Positions 33,930-42,393 of a stretch of 64,000 bases of DNA are shown in pieces; within the stretch, counting starts at the first letter, position 1; each line of letters starts with the position of its first letter. The notes beneath the pieces are model-generated. The model did not search any database. It saw nothing but the letters and a program-made list of their open reading frames with translations, and was not told where the DNA came from. Made by a program: the position numbers and the translations under genes. Origin of the DNA: Sva-07 sp963728195. Lineage in GTDB: Bacteria > Actinomycetota > Acidimicrobiia > Acidimicrobiales > Ilumatobacteraceae. The stretch is taken from positions 124,001-188,000 of the forward strand of contig CAVSIX010000009.1 of the NCBI GenBank assembly GCA_963728195.1, read 5' to 3'.

Positions 33930-34406
33930 ATGATCGCAATCGCCCCACTCGAGTGGCCAGGGATGAACCAGGCCTTCCTGACGGCGCTCGTCCTCACGCT
34001 CGTGTTGTCGCTCGCCATCATCCCCTACGGCAAGCGCCGCCCGGTGGGTGCGCCGTTCTCGTGGGGCGAGGCGATGCTCGCCACCACGTACATGTTCGGC
34101 GTGTTGTTCCTGGCGTTCGGCATCCTGCCGCACCAGTGGATCGACCACGCCGACAAGGACCTGGGCTGGTCGAAGGACAAGATCATCTACGGACCCGGTG
34201 GCATCCTCAAGCCCGAGTCCGCCGGTGGGTGGAACCCGATCACGCTGCAGTACGAGGCGGTCCGCGACATCGTCGCCGTCCTGATCCATGCCGTGCTGTT
34301 CGGCCTGTACATCTACCTCGCGATCTGGTGGCAGAAGCGCGGCGACGTCAAGCCCAAGGAACTCCCCGTCTCCACCTACGGCCGCCCGCTCGTCAAGAAG
34401 GCATGA
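33930..34406 (+). CDS. Membrane protein of the cytochrome bc operon, function unknown
   Basis: 158 residues with three transmembrane helices (about 12-34, 48-66 and 115-138). Between helices 2 and 3 is an outside stretch of about 45 residues (PHQWIDHADKDLGWSKDKI, then GPGGILKPES). It begins the long plus-strand respiratory operon and is 3 nt from the ferredoxin gene, so it probably anchors the ferredoxin or is an extra subunit of the cytochrome complex. I do not recognise a named family. Confidence 0.75.
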   Translation: MIAIAPLEWPGMNQAFLTALVLTLVLSLAIIPYGKRRPVGAPFSWGEAMLATTYMFGVLFLAFGILPHQWIDHADKDLGWSKDKIIYGPGGILKPESAGGWNPITLQYEAVRDIVAVLIHAVLFGLYIYLAIWWQKRGDVKPKELPVSTYGRPLVKKA

Positions 34407-34409
34407 TCC

Positions 34410-34823
34410 ATGGCCCGTACTGACGCGAATCCCCCGATGATGCCGTACACCGACGAGTACACGTTGGTGGAGGTCGATGCGGACTACCTGACCAAGGCGG
34501 TCAAGCCGAAGCAGTTCATCCACATCGACCAGAGCGAGTGCATCGCCTGCGAGGGCTGCGTCGACATCTGCCCGTGGAAGTGCATCCACATGGTGTCGAC
34601 CTCAGCGGTCGTCGAGGCCGACGGGACCGAACAGCCCGGCACCGATCCGTCCGACGCCTTCATGTTCACGATCGACGACGACATCTGCACGCGTTGCGCG
34701 CTGTGCGTCGACCGCTGCCCGACCGGCGTCATCATCCTCGGCAAGGCGGGCACGGCCACGGCTGCGGGCAACTCCCACGTTCGTACCAACAACCATGGCT
34801 ACGGCTATGGCATGAGGCTCTGA
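34410..34823 (+). CDS. Ferredoxin with two [4Fe-4S] clusters
   Basis: 137 residues with two classical cluster motifs: CIACEGCVDICPWKC (about 46-60) and CTRCALCVDRCPTG (about 92-105). A 30-residue insert separates them, and N- and C-terminal tails (the latter ending NNHGYGYGMRL) extend the usual 60-residue core. A ferredoxin within a cytochrome bc operon is unusual. It might deliver electrons to the quinone pool through this complex or complex I, or replace a lost subunit. It is 3 nt downstream of a membrane protein that could hold it at the membrane. Confidence 0.93.
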   Translation: MARTDANPPMMPYTDEYTLVEVDADYLTKAVKPKQFIHIDQSECIACEGCVDICPWKCIHMVSTSAVVEADGTEQPGTDPSDAFMFTIDDDICTRCALCVDRCPTGVIILGKAGTATAAGNSHVRTNNHGYGYGMRL

Positions 34824-34909
34824 TCATGAACATCTCACAAACACGAGCGAGCGCAGCGCCAGCGAGCGAGCGCCACAACGCGGCCTGCGTGGCCGGGGAA
34901 CGCTGAGAA
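34824..34909 (+). other. Intergenic stretch with GAGCGAGCGC repeats and a 26-codon reading frame
   Basis: Between ferredoxin and cytochrome b6. Bases 34843-34873 contain near-repeats of GCGAGCGC/GCGCCAGCGAGC. A small frame from ATG 34826 to TGA 34906 encodes 26 residues (starts MNISQTRASAAPASER) with no Shine-Dalgarno before it. I consider it non-coding spacer or a relic repeat rather than a gene. Confidence 0.3.
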
Positions 34910-35695
34910 ATGGCGACAAACATCGACGACAAACCCCGCCCGACGATCAAGGACCGCGTGAACTCCACGGTCGGCGACGTGCAGGGCAGCCAGGCCTGGA
35001 GTTCGATCTTCCGGCCGGGTTCGATCTTCCGCAAGGGCTACACCGACAGCCCGCGCAACCGCAGCTACGTCATCATGAACTCGGTGCTGTACCACCTGCA
35101 CCCGGTGAAGGTGAAGCGCCACGCGGTCAAGGTGAGCTACACGCTGTGTCTCGGCGGGCTGAGCTTCTTCCTGTTCATCCTGCTGACGGTCACCGGCATC
35201 TTCTTGATGTTCTTCTACCGACCCGAGGCGACCGCGGCGTGGAACGACATCCAGAACCTGCAGACGTCGGTGACGTTCGGGTTGTTGGTGCGCAACATGC
35301 ACCGATGGGGCGCCCACCTGATGGTGCTCACCGTGTTCTTGCACATGGCTCGCGTCTTCTACCACGGCGCCTACAAGCCGCCGCGCGAGTTCAACTGGGT
35401 GATCGGCGTGATCTTGCTCACGCTCACCTTGCTGCTGTCGTTCACCGGCTACCTGTTGCCGTGGGACCAGCTCGCGCTGTGGGCGGTGACCGTGGGCACC
35501 AACATGATGGGCTACACGCCCGTCTTCGGTGAAGAGGTGCGATTCGTGCTGCTCGGCGGTGCCGAGATCGGAGCGGAGACGCTGCTGCGATGGTACGTGT
35601 TGCACGTGTTGTTCCTGCCGTTCGTGATCGTGATCTTCATGGCGATCCACTTCTGGCGGGTCCGCAAGGACGGCGGAATTTCGGGTCCGTTGTGA
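34910..35695 (+). CDS. Cytochrome b6 (N-terminal half of split cytochrome b)
   Basis: 261 residues, four transmembrane helices. Haem b ligands are His131/His145 in helix B and His232/His247 in helix D. The 14 residues between the second pair match b6-type rather than mitochondrial cytochrome b spacing. Cys80 in SYTLCLGG aligns with the b6 cysteine that binds the extra haem c(i) (Cys35 of b6). Actinobacterial QcrB is normally a single long chain, so the split form is notable. Quinol oxidation/reduction occurs here with subunit IV, the next gene (32 nt downstream). Confidence 0.93.
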   Translation: MATNIDDKPRPTIKDRVNSTVGDVQGSQAWSSIFRPGSIFRKGYTDSPRNRSYVIMNSVLYHLHPVKVKRHAVKVSYTLCLGGLSFFLFILLTVTGIFLMFFYRPEATAAWNDIQNLQTSVTFGLLVRNMHRWGAHLMVLTVFLHMARVFYHGAYKPPREFNWVIGVILLTLTLLLSFTGYLLPWDQLALWAVTVGTNMMGYTPVFGEEVRFVLLGGAEIGAETLLRWYVLHVLFLPFVIVIFMAIHFWRVRKDGGISGPL

Positions 35696-35727
35696 TTCGC
35701 CCTGTTGACTGGAACATGAGGTAACCC

Positions 35728-36528
35728 ATGACCGAGATCCCAGAGCATCTCCTCAAGCGAGCGCAGGCAGCGCGCGAGAAATCCGCCGACGCAGCGCCCG
35801 CAGCAGCGGAACCCGCGGCCGCCGAGCCGGCCGCCGCCGAGTCGGCGCCCGCCGATTCGCGCATCCCCGAAGCGCTGTTGCAGCGCAGCAAGGCTGCGAA
35901 GGCGGCCAAGGCCGGCGGTGCACCCGCTGACGCGCCCGCCGCCGGTGGGGCCGTCGCCGTCGCCGACAAGGTCGGCGCCGTCGTCGCGGCGCCCGCAGCA
36001 GGCGGCGGCGTGCCGGTCGGTGCGGGCCCCGGTGGCCACACCCAGCGGCTGCTCACCGTCGTCAAGTCGGGCTCGATCCAAGATGTCAAGGCCACCCCGG
36101 TCGACAAGGTCCACACGTGGCCGCACCTGCTCGCGGCCGAGTTCGTCTCCGCGCTGGCGATGACCGCGTTCGTGTTCATCTTCTCGGTGTTCGTGCATGC
36201 GCCGCTGTTGCAGCTCGCCAACACCAACCAGACGCCCAACCCGTCGAAGGCGCCCTGGTACTTCCTCGGTCTGCAGGAGCTGTTGACCTATTTCCACCCC
36301 ATGGTCGCCGGCGTCACACTGCCCGGTGTCGGCCTGATCGCACTCGTGCTCGCGCCGTACCTCGACCGCAACCCGTCCAACAAGCCCGAGGATCGCAAGT
36401 TCATGACCGGTCTGATGACCGTGCACCTCATGTTCTGGGCCGTGCTCGTGCTGATCGGTTCGTTCTTCCGAGGCCCGGGCTTCAACTTCGTCCTGCCCTG
36501 GGTCGAAGGCCTGTTCTTCGAACTGTGA
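35728..36528 (+). CDS. Cytochrome b subunit IV (C-terminal half), with long N-terminal extension
   Basis: 266 residues. The last 150 form three helices with the Qo-site motif APWYFLGLQELL in place of PEWY, so the usual Glu is absent. The first 110 residues are an Ala/Pro-rich extension that begins MTEIPEHLLKRAQAAREK and contains a second related element RIPEALLQRSKAAKAA. The same IPEHLLKR element begins the cytochrome c at 32816. It lies between cytochrome b6 and Rieske genes. The extension probably faces the cytoplasm. Confidence 0.88.
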   Translation: MTEIPEHLLKRAQAAREKSADAAPAAAEPAAAEPAAAESAPADSRIPEALLQRSKAAKAAKAGGAPADAPAAGGAVAVADKVGAVVAAPAAGGGVPVGAGPGGHTQRLLTVVKSGSIQDVKATPVDKVHTWPHLLAAEFVSALAMTAFVFIFSVFVHAPLLQLANTNQTPNPSKAPWYFLGLQELLTYFHPMVAGVTLPGVGLIALVLAPYLDRNPSNKPEDRKFMTGLMTVHLMFWAVLVLIGSFFRGPGFNFVLPWVEGLFFEL

Positions 36529-36553
36529 GATTGCGAAAGGAGACCCCCCAGTC

Positions 36554-37423
36554 ATGAGTACTGCAGCAATCATCGCCATCGCCATCGGAGTCGTCGTCGT
36601 GCTCGGCGCGATCGCCTTCTTCACCCTTGCTCGCCGCAGCGACGTCCGCGGCGCCGGTGCGTTGTCGAGCGAGACCGTCCAGCGCGACAAGTCCGCGCGC
36701 CGGAGCGCCGAGCCCGTGTCGACGCAGACCACGGCCGCCGACGTCGAAGCGGCAGGCGTCGCGTCGCGCTCGTCGAGTACCGCCGTCGCGGTGCGCAGCG
36801 AGCCGGAGATCGTCGCATGGACCCCGCCGGACCCCGAGGCGATCGGTGTCAGCCGTCGCCAGTTCTTCAACCGCGCAACCGTGTCGCTGATGAGCGTCGG
36901 CCTCGCCGGGTTCGCCGCGGCGGCGTTCGTCGGCTTCCTGTGGCCGAGCGGCACCGGCGGATTCGGCGGTGCGGTCACGGTCGGCAAGATCGGCAACATC
37001 AAGGACGGCATCAAGCAGGGCGGCGGGTTCTTCTACGCCCCCGAGGCGCGGTCGTGGATCACTGCGTACCCGCCCGAGGCGCTGCCGCTGGCCGAGACGG
37101 TCTATCCCGAGAGCCTGCTCGTCACGATGCGCCAGGGGCTCACCATCCTCAGCCAGAAGTGCCCGCACCTCGGCTGCCGCGTGCCCGACTGTCAGACGAG
37201 CCAGTGGTTCGAGTGCCAGTGCCACGGTTCGCAGTACAACCGCGTCGGTGAGAAGAAGGCCGGCCCGGCACCGCGTGGCATGGACCGACACCCCGCGACG
37301 GTCGCAGGCAACGGCGACGTCACCATCGACACCGGTACCACCATTCCGGGGCCGGCGATCGGCACCAACACCACCGGCCAGGAGGCCGAGGGTCCGCACT
37401 GCACCGGTGGTGGGGAGCACTGA
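36554..37423 (+). CDS. Rieske iron-sulfur protein
   Basis: 289 residues. An N-terminal membrane helix (about 4-26) precedes a hydrophilic stretch, then a twin-arginine-like SRRQFFNRA followed by a second hydrophobic segment (about 108-130), so there are two membrane anchors before the exported domain. Cluster ligands are in CPHLGC (box I) and CQCHGSQY (box II). The C-terminal tail (about 245-289) is Gly/Thr-rich. Takes electrons from quinol at the Qo site and passes them to the diheme cytochrome c, whose start overlaps its stop (TGATG at 37423). Confidence 0.94.
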   Translation: MSTAAIIAIAIGVVVVLGAIAFFTLARRSDVRGAGALSSETVQRDKSARRSAEPVSTQTTAADVEAAGVASRSSSTAVAVRSEPEIVAWTPPDPEAIGVSRRQFFNRATVSLMSVGLAGFAAAAFVGFLWPSGTGGFGGAVTVGKIGNIKDGIKQGGGFFYAPEARSWITAYPPEALPLAETVYPESLLVTMRQGLTILSQKCPHLGCRVPDCQTSQWFECQCHGSQYNRVGEKKAGPAPRGMDRHPATVAGNGDVTIDTGTTIPGPAIGTNTTGQEAEGPHCTGGGEH

Positions 37424-38493
37424 TGACACCACTGTTCGCGCTGACCACGACCACGATCGGGGTCATCGGTCTGTTCATCATCGTCGGCGGTTGGATCCTC
37501 TACGGGATCGCCAACGTCATCGCCGGACGCCGCGAGGTCGGCGCCGAGGTCGAGCTGGCGGCCAACCGCAAGCCGTACTACGACGACGAGACGCTGGAAG
37601 GCCCGCGCCTCGAGCGCGTGCAACTCCTCGGCGTGATCATGCTCGGCATCATCGTCGTCGCGCTGCCGCTCTACTGGGTGTTCGAACCCAGCCGTCAGGC
37701 CGGAGCGCAGGAGGGCTGGGACAACCGCTTCGCGAGCTGGGGCTCGCAGCTGTTCGCACCCACCGCCGAGGGCGGCTTCAACTGCGCCGGGTGCCACGGC
37801 GGCATGCAGGCCGTCGGCGGTGAGGCACCGTTCACGGTGACCGATCCGGTCACCCAGGAGGTGCAGGCGGTCAACTGGAAGGCTCCGGCGCTCAACACGG
37901 CGTTCTACAAGTTCGACGAGAGCGAGATCCGGTTCATCCTCAACTACGGGCGTCCGTTCTCGCCGATGTCACCGTGGGGTCTCGTCGGTGGGGGCCCGAT
38001 GAACACCCAGCAGATCGACAACCTGATCGCCTACATCAAGAGCATCCAGATCCCGCGTGAGAACTGCGGCGAGGGCGAGGACGACGCCCGCATCTGCGAC
38101 TCCGGTGCCCTTCCCGCCAGCATCCAGGCCGACATCCAGGCCGCTGCCGAACGGGCGGTGGCCGACGGTGACGCCGAGAGCATCGGCCAGGCGCTGTTCA
38201 ACCTCGACCTCGCCAGCGGCGCCTACAGCTGCGCGCGGTGTCACACACTCGGGTGGAGCTACGGCCAGCCCGGCGTGTCGGGCCAGGGTGCGTTCGGTTG
38301 GAACCTGACCGGCGGCTCGGTCAACTCGCACTTCGCGAGCGACGAGCAGCTGGTGTCGTTCCTGAAGAGCGGTTCGGAGTACGGCAAGCTCTATGGTCTC
38401 AACGGCCAGGGGAGCGGACGCATGCCCGGGTTCGGATCGCTGCTCACCGACGAGCAGATCCGTGAGATCGTCGACTACGTACGGAGCCTGTGA
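37423..38493 (+). CDS. Diheme cytochrome c subunit of the bc complex
   Basis: 356 residues. Two membrane helices (about 8-30 and 68-88) precede two class I cytochrome c domains with CAGCH (about 122-126) and CARCH (about 269-273). Possible axial Met residues are in FSPMSPWG and GRMPGFGSLL. Fills the role of cytochrome c1/QcrC, accepting electrons from Rieske. Stop overlaps the next gene's start (GTGA at 38490). The double haem domain is like actinobacterial QcrC, but the cytochrome b partner is split. Confidence 0.92.
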   Translation: MTPLFALTTTTIGVIGLFIIVGGWILYGIANVIAGRREVGAEVELAANRKPYYDDETLEGPRLERVQLLGVIMLGIIVVALPLYWVFEPSRQAGAQEGWDNRFASWGSQLFAPTAEGGFNCAGCHGGMQAVGGEAPFTVTDPVTQEVQAVNWKAPALNTAFYKFDESEIRFILNYGRPFSPMSPWGLVGGGPMNTQQIDNLIAYIKSIQIPRENCGEGEDDARICDSGALPASIQADIQAAAERAVADGDAESIGQALFNLDLASGAYSCARCHTLGWSYGQPGVSGQGAFGWNLTGGSVNSHFASDEQLVSFLKSGSEYGKLYGLNGQGSGRMPGFGSLLTDEQIREIVDYVRSL

Positions 38494-39368
38494 CCATGAC
38501 CTTGTTGGCAATTGCATGGGAGCCCGAACTCCGAGGTCTGCTGACCGTCATCATCGGGTTCGTCATCCTGTGCGGCAGCGTCTACGGCATCATGGCCACC
38601 AACATGGGGACCCGGCTCGCGTTCCTGGTGGCGCTGACCGGCCTGTTCGGCTGGTTGATGTTGATGGGTGCGGTGTGGATGGTCTACGGGATCGGCCTGC
38701 GCGGGCCCGACCCCACGTGGCAAGCGGTGCCCGGAGCCGGCGTGCTGCAGGACGTCGATGCGCTCGGTGCGTCGGGTGTCCTCGATCCGAACGCTGACGT
38801 TCCCGATGACGCGACACCGAACGAGTCGGCCGAGATCGTGCGCGAAGCGTTCTTCGATCAGGGTTGGATCGTGCTCGACAAGGCTGCGCCGGCATTCGGC
38901 CAGGCCCAGGCGGCCGCCACCGAGATCCTGGTGGAAGAGGGGGCATTCGCCGCCGGCCAGTTCGAGATCATCGAGGTGTTCGACACCGGTGGCGAGCGCT
39001 ATCCGAAGATCAACGACACGCTCGACTTCTTCGCGTTCTTCCACACGCCGCACTACGTGGTCGCCGAAGCGGCTCCCTACGTGCCCGTGCGTACCGAGCC
39101 CGGCCGTGCGCCTGCACGACCGGAGATCGACGAGAGCCTGCAGCGCCAGTACGTGTACATGATCCGCGACCTCGGCGCCCGCCGCCAGCCGGCGGCGGTG
39201 CTGATGATCGGTGCCGGCGTGATCTTCCTCGCGCTGTGCTACCTGCTCCACCGCCGTGACCGCGTGCTGAAGCACAACCTCGAACAGCCCCTGCCCGCCG
39301 TCAGGACCGACGCGCCCGCCGGTTCGACCGCCGACGCCGAGCAGGAGAAGGTCGGAGCCGGGGTCTGA
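38490..39368 (+). CDS. Membrane protein between the bc complex and nuoA, function unknown
   Basis: 292 residues; start GTG 38490 (coupled) or ATG 38496. Two N-terminal helices (about 20-38, 43-68), an outside region of about 150 residues without Cys motifs (EAFFDQGWIVLDKAAPAF; GQFEIIEVFDTGGERYPK), and a C-terminal helix (about 225-247) then a charged tail. No cofactor motif. It sits between the two complexes with 2 nt to nuoA and might help assemble or join them. I do not recognise the family. Confidence 0.75.
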   Translation: MTMTLLAIAWEPELRGLLTVIIGFVILCGSVYGIMATNMGTRLAFLVALTGLFGWLMLMGAVWMVYGIGLRGPDPTWQAVPGAGVLQDVDALGASGVLDPNADVPDDATPNESAEIVREAFFDQGWIVLDKAAPAFGQAQAAATEILVEEGAFAAGQFEIIEVFDTGGERYPKINDTLDFFAFFHTPHYVVAEAAPYVPVRTEPGRAPARPEIDESLQRQYVYMIRDLGARRQPAAVLMIGAGVIFLALCYLLHRRDRVLKHNLEQPLPAVRTDAPAGSTADAEQEKVGAGV

Positions 39369-39370
39369 CC

Positions 39371-39850
39371 ATGGGTCAGTACCTCCCGATCGTCATCCTG
39401 TTGTTCCTCGCCGTCGTCTTCGGCGTCCTCAGCTTCGCTGCGTCACGATTGCTCGCGCCCCGACGGCCGTCGGTCGCCAAAGAAGCGCCCTACGAGTGTG
39501 GAATCGTGCCGAGCCGGGAACCCCCCGAACGGTTCCCGGTCAGTTTCTACATCGTGGCGATGCTGTTCATCATGTTCGACATCGAAATCATCTTCGTCTA
39601 TCCCTACGCCGTGTCGCATTCGACGCTGGGCGCATACGGGTTCTGGGCGATCTTCGTGTTCTCGGTCGTGTTCTTCGCCACCTTCGTCTACGAAGTCGCC
39701 CGCGGCGGGCTCGACTGGGGTCCGATCCATCGCTATCGCAGCCTCGCTGCGAACGCGGCGATGGTGTCACCCGAACGCACGGCGACCACCACGGTTCGTC
39801 GAGTCGGCACCGAGGGACGTGTGCCGACCGGCGAGGGTGCGGCCGCCTGA
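39371..39850 (+). CDS. nuoA: NADH-quinone oxidoreductase subunit A
   Basis: 159 residues, three transmembrane helices (about 5-27, 62-82, 90-113). Signature KEAPYECGIVPSREPPERFPVSFY and MLFIMFDIEIIFVYP. Part of the proton-pumping membrane arm near the quinone site. Starts complex I directly after the unknown membrane protein. The C-terminal 35 residues are an added hydrophilic tail. Confidence 0.95.
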   Translation: MGQYLPIVILLFLAVVFGVLSFAASRLLAPRRPSVAKEAPYECGIVPSREPPERFPVSFYIVAMLFIMFDIEIIFVYPYAVSHSTLGAYGFWAIFVFSVVFFATFVYEVARGGLDWGPIHRYRSLAANAAMVSPERTATTTVRRVGTEGRVPTGEGAAA

Positions 39851-39886
39851 CGGGCGCACGAGCACAACGCAGAAGGAGTCATCACC

Positions 39887-40516
39887 ATGGGCATCGTCAA
39901 CGATGTACTCGACGACGGGCTCGGCGGGCTGTCACACAACGTCATCACCGGCAAACTCGAGGATTTGATCAACTGGTCGCGTGCGCGATCGTCGTGGCCG
40001 GCATCGTTCGGTCTGGCGTGCTGCGCCATCGAGATGATGGCGACCGGCGGTGCCCACTACGACATCTCGCGGTTCGGGATGGAGGTGTTCCGTGCGTCGC
40101 CGCGTCAGGCCGACATCATGATCGTGGCCGGGAGGGTCAGCCAGAAGATGGCGCCGGTGCTGCGCCAGGTGTACGACCAGATGATGGAACCGAAGTGGGT
40201 CATCTCGATGGGTGTGTGCGCCTCGTCGGGCGGCATGTTCAACAACTACGCAATCGTTCAGGGTGTCGACCAGATCGTGCCGATCGACGTCTACGCGCCC
40301 GGGTGCCCGCCCACCCCCGAGACGCTGATCCATGCGATCGAGACGCTGCACGGATTGATCGAGAACAACCAGATCCTCAAGCGCCGCTCCGAGACCGGTG
40401 CCGGCGCGAACGTGCACGTCGAGTACATCGAGCCGGGCGCCTCGCCCACGCCGGTGCTGCTCGGCGGCACCGCAGGCGCCACGTCCGGCGCCACTCCCGG
40501 AGGGGCACAGCGATGA
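39887..40516 (+). CDS. nuoB: NADH-quinone oxidoreductase subunit B
   Basis: 209 residues, carries the terminal cluster N2. Cysteines are in place: GLACCAIEMMA, GVCASSGGMF and APGCPPTPE. The C-terminal 45 residues are a Gly/Ala-rich extension. A GAAGGAG-type Shine-Dalgarno lies before ATG 39887. Stop overlaps nuoC start (ATGA at 40513). Confidence 0.96.
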   Translation: MGIVNDVLDDGLGGLSHNVITGKLEDLINWSRARSSWPASFGLACCAIEMMATGGAHYDISRFGMEVFRASPRQADIMIVAGRVSQKMAPVLRQVYDQMMEPKWVISMGVCASSGGMFNNYAIVQGVDQIVPIDVYAPGCPPTPETLIHAIETLHGLIENNQILKRRSETGAGANVHVEYIEPGASPTPVLLGGTAGATSGATPGGAQR

Positions 40517-40992
40517 GCGACCTCGACGAGAGCGTCAGCGGACGCGATCCCGATGTGGGCGACCAGCTGGTCCGCCACGTCGCGCGCGAGGCCTATCTCG
40601 ACACGGTGAAGTCGCTCGCCGACGAGGGCTATGACATGTGCATGGACCTGACTGCGGTCGACTATCTCGGGTGGGCGCATCGCAACCTGCCCGACGGGGT
40701 GACCGCGGAGCGCTTCGAGGTCGTCGTCAACCTGCTCGACATGGGCAATCGACGGCGGCTGCGTCTGCGTGTGCAGGTGCCCGACGACGACGCGGTGCTG
40801 CCGACGCTCTTCGATCTGCATCCCGGTACCGAGGCGATGGAGCGCGAGGTGTTCGACATGTTCGGCATCGAATTCGCCGATCATCCCGACCTGACGCGCA
40901 TCTTGATGCCCGAGGACTGGGTAGGTCACCCGCTGCGCAAGGACTACGAGATCGGCCGTATCCCCGTGCAGTTCAAGGGAGCGAACACCTGA
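40513..40992 (+). CDS. nuoC: NADH-quinone oxidoreductase subunit C
   Basis: 159 residues, 30-kDa subunit of the peripheral arm. Signature EREVFDMFGIEFADHPDLTR and PEDWVGHPLRKDY. It is a separate gene, not fused to nuoD. ATGA and TGATG overlaps couple it to nuoB and nuoD. Confidence 0.95.
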   Translation: MSDLDESVSGRDPDVGDQLVRHVAREAYLDTVKSLADEGYDMCMDLTAVDYLGWAHRNLPDGVTAERFEVVVNLLDMGNRRRLRLRVQVPDDDAVLPTLFDLHPGTEAMEREVFDMFGIEFADHPDLTRILMPEDWVGHPLRKDYEIGRIPVQFKGANT

Positions 40993-42368
40993 TGTCCGAC
41001 ACGACGAACACGACCGCGACGACACCGAGCACCGCGTTCTACCAGCGTTCGGTCGCCGGCACCGACGAGGGCGAGCAGCAGCTGCGTCCCCGTAGCGAGC
41101 TGACGGCGAACGAGCTGATGCGCGAGGTCGGTGCGGTGCTGCGGATGTCGGAGGCCGAAGCGGCACAGCTCGGCGATCTCCCCGACGATCCCGACGAGGA
41201 TCAGACGATGATCATCAACATGGGTCCGCAGCACCCGTCGACCCACGGCGTCCTGCGGTTGATGTTGGAGCTGCAGGGCGAGACCGTGCTGCGCTGCAAG
41301 CCGATCATCGGCTACCTCCACACCGGCATGGAGAAGACCGGCGAGCAGCTCACCTACGCACAGGGCGGCACCAACGTCACCCGGATGGACTATCTGGCGC
41401 CGCTCGCGAACGAGCTGGCGTTCTCGATGGCGACCGAGAAGCTGCTCGGCATCGACGGCGACATCCCCGAACGGGCGGTGTGGATCCGGATGCTGATGAC
41501 CGAGTTGAACCGCATGAGCAGCCACCTGCTGTTCATGGCCACCAACGGCATGGACCTCGGCGCCGTGTCGATGATGATCTACGGCTGGCGCGAACGCGAG
41601 GAGGTGCTGCGGTTCTTCCAGGAGGTCACCGGCCTGCGGATGAACCACAACTACATCCGTCCCGGCGGTGTCGCCGCCGACCTGCCCGCCGGTTGGCGCG
41701 ACGGCGTGTTGCGCATCCTCGACCTGCTCCCCGACCGTCTCGACGAGTACGACACGCTGATGACCGGCCAGCCGATCTGGCGCGAACGTCTGCAGGGCGT
41801 CGGCGTGATCACACCACAGGAGGCGCTGGCGCTCGGTGCGACCGGTCCGATCCTGCGTTCGACCGGCGTCGAATGGGATCTGCGCCGGGACCAGCCGTAC
41901 CTGCACTACGACCAGATGGAGTTCGACGTGGTCGTCGGGTCGTACGGCGACGCCTTCGACCGCTACGCGATCCGCCTCGCCGAGATCCGCGAGTCGATGC
42001 GGATCGTTCGCCAGATCGTCGACCGGATGCCGGCGGGTGACTTCCGGATCCAGGACAAGAAGGTGACCCCACCGCCACGCGCGCGCATCGACGAGTCGAT
42101 GGAGGCGCTGATCCACCACTTCAAGATCTTCACCGAGGGCTTCAAGGTGCCCGAGGGTGAGGTGTACGTCGCCGTCGAGGCACCGCGCGGCGAGCTCGGC
42201 TGCTACATCGTCAGCGACGGCTCGGCCACGCCGTACCGGATGCACATGCGTGACCCGAGTTTCGTCAACGTCCAGTGCCTGCCCCACATGATGCGCGGCG
42301 GATTGGTTGCCGATGCGGTCGCTGTGATCAGTAGCGTCGATCCGGTGCTCGGCGGTGTGGACAGGTGA
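40992..42368 (+). CDS. nuoD: NADH-quinone oxidoreductase subunit D
   Basis: 458 residues, 49-kDa subunit that forms the quinone pocket with NuoB. Signature MGPQHPSTHGVLRL, GYLHTGMEK, NYIRPGGV and GELGCYIVSDGS. An N-terminal extension of about 70 acidic/polar residues precedes the family core. Start ATG 40992 overlaps nuoC stop. Confidence 0.96.
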   Translation: MSDTTNTTATTPSTAFYQRSVAGTDEGEQQLRPRSELTANELMREVGAVLRMSEAEAAQLGDLPDDPDEDQTMIINMGPQHPSTHGVLRLMLELQGETVLRCKPIIGYLHTGMEKTGEQLTYAQGGTNVTRMDYLAPLANELAFSMATEKLLGIDGDIPERAVWIRMLMTELNRMSSHLLFMATNGMDLGAVSMMIYGWREREEVLRFFQEVTGLRMNHNYIRPGGVAADLPAGWRDGVLRILDLLPDRLDEYDTLMTGQPIWRERLQGVGVITPQEALALGATGPILRSTGVEWDLRRDQPYLHYDQMEFDVVVGSYGDAFDRYAIRLAEIRESMRIVRQIVDRMPAGDFRIQDKKVTPPPRARIDESMEALIHHFKIFTEGFKVPEGEVYVAVEAPRGELGCYIVSDGSATPYRMHMRDPSFVNVQCLPHMMRGGLVADAVAVISSVDPVLGGVDR

Positions 42369-42393
42369 TCAGTCAGGTGAACGGAGTGAATCG

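Noticed and set aside
34826..34906. 26-residue peptide gene between ferredoxin and cytochrome b6
   Set aside because: No ribosome site, repetitive GAGCGAGCGC composition, no sign of conserved function.
40944..42287. 447-codon frame antisense to nuoD
   Set aside because: No recognisable domain; mirror of a conserved gene.
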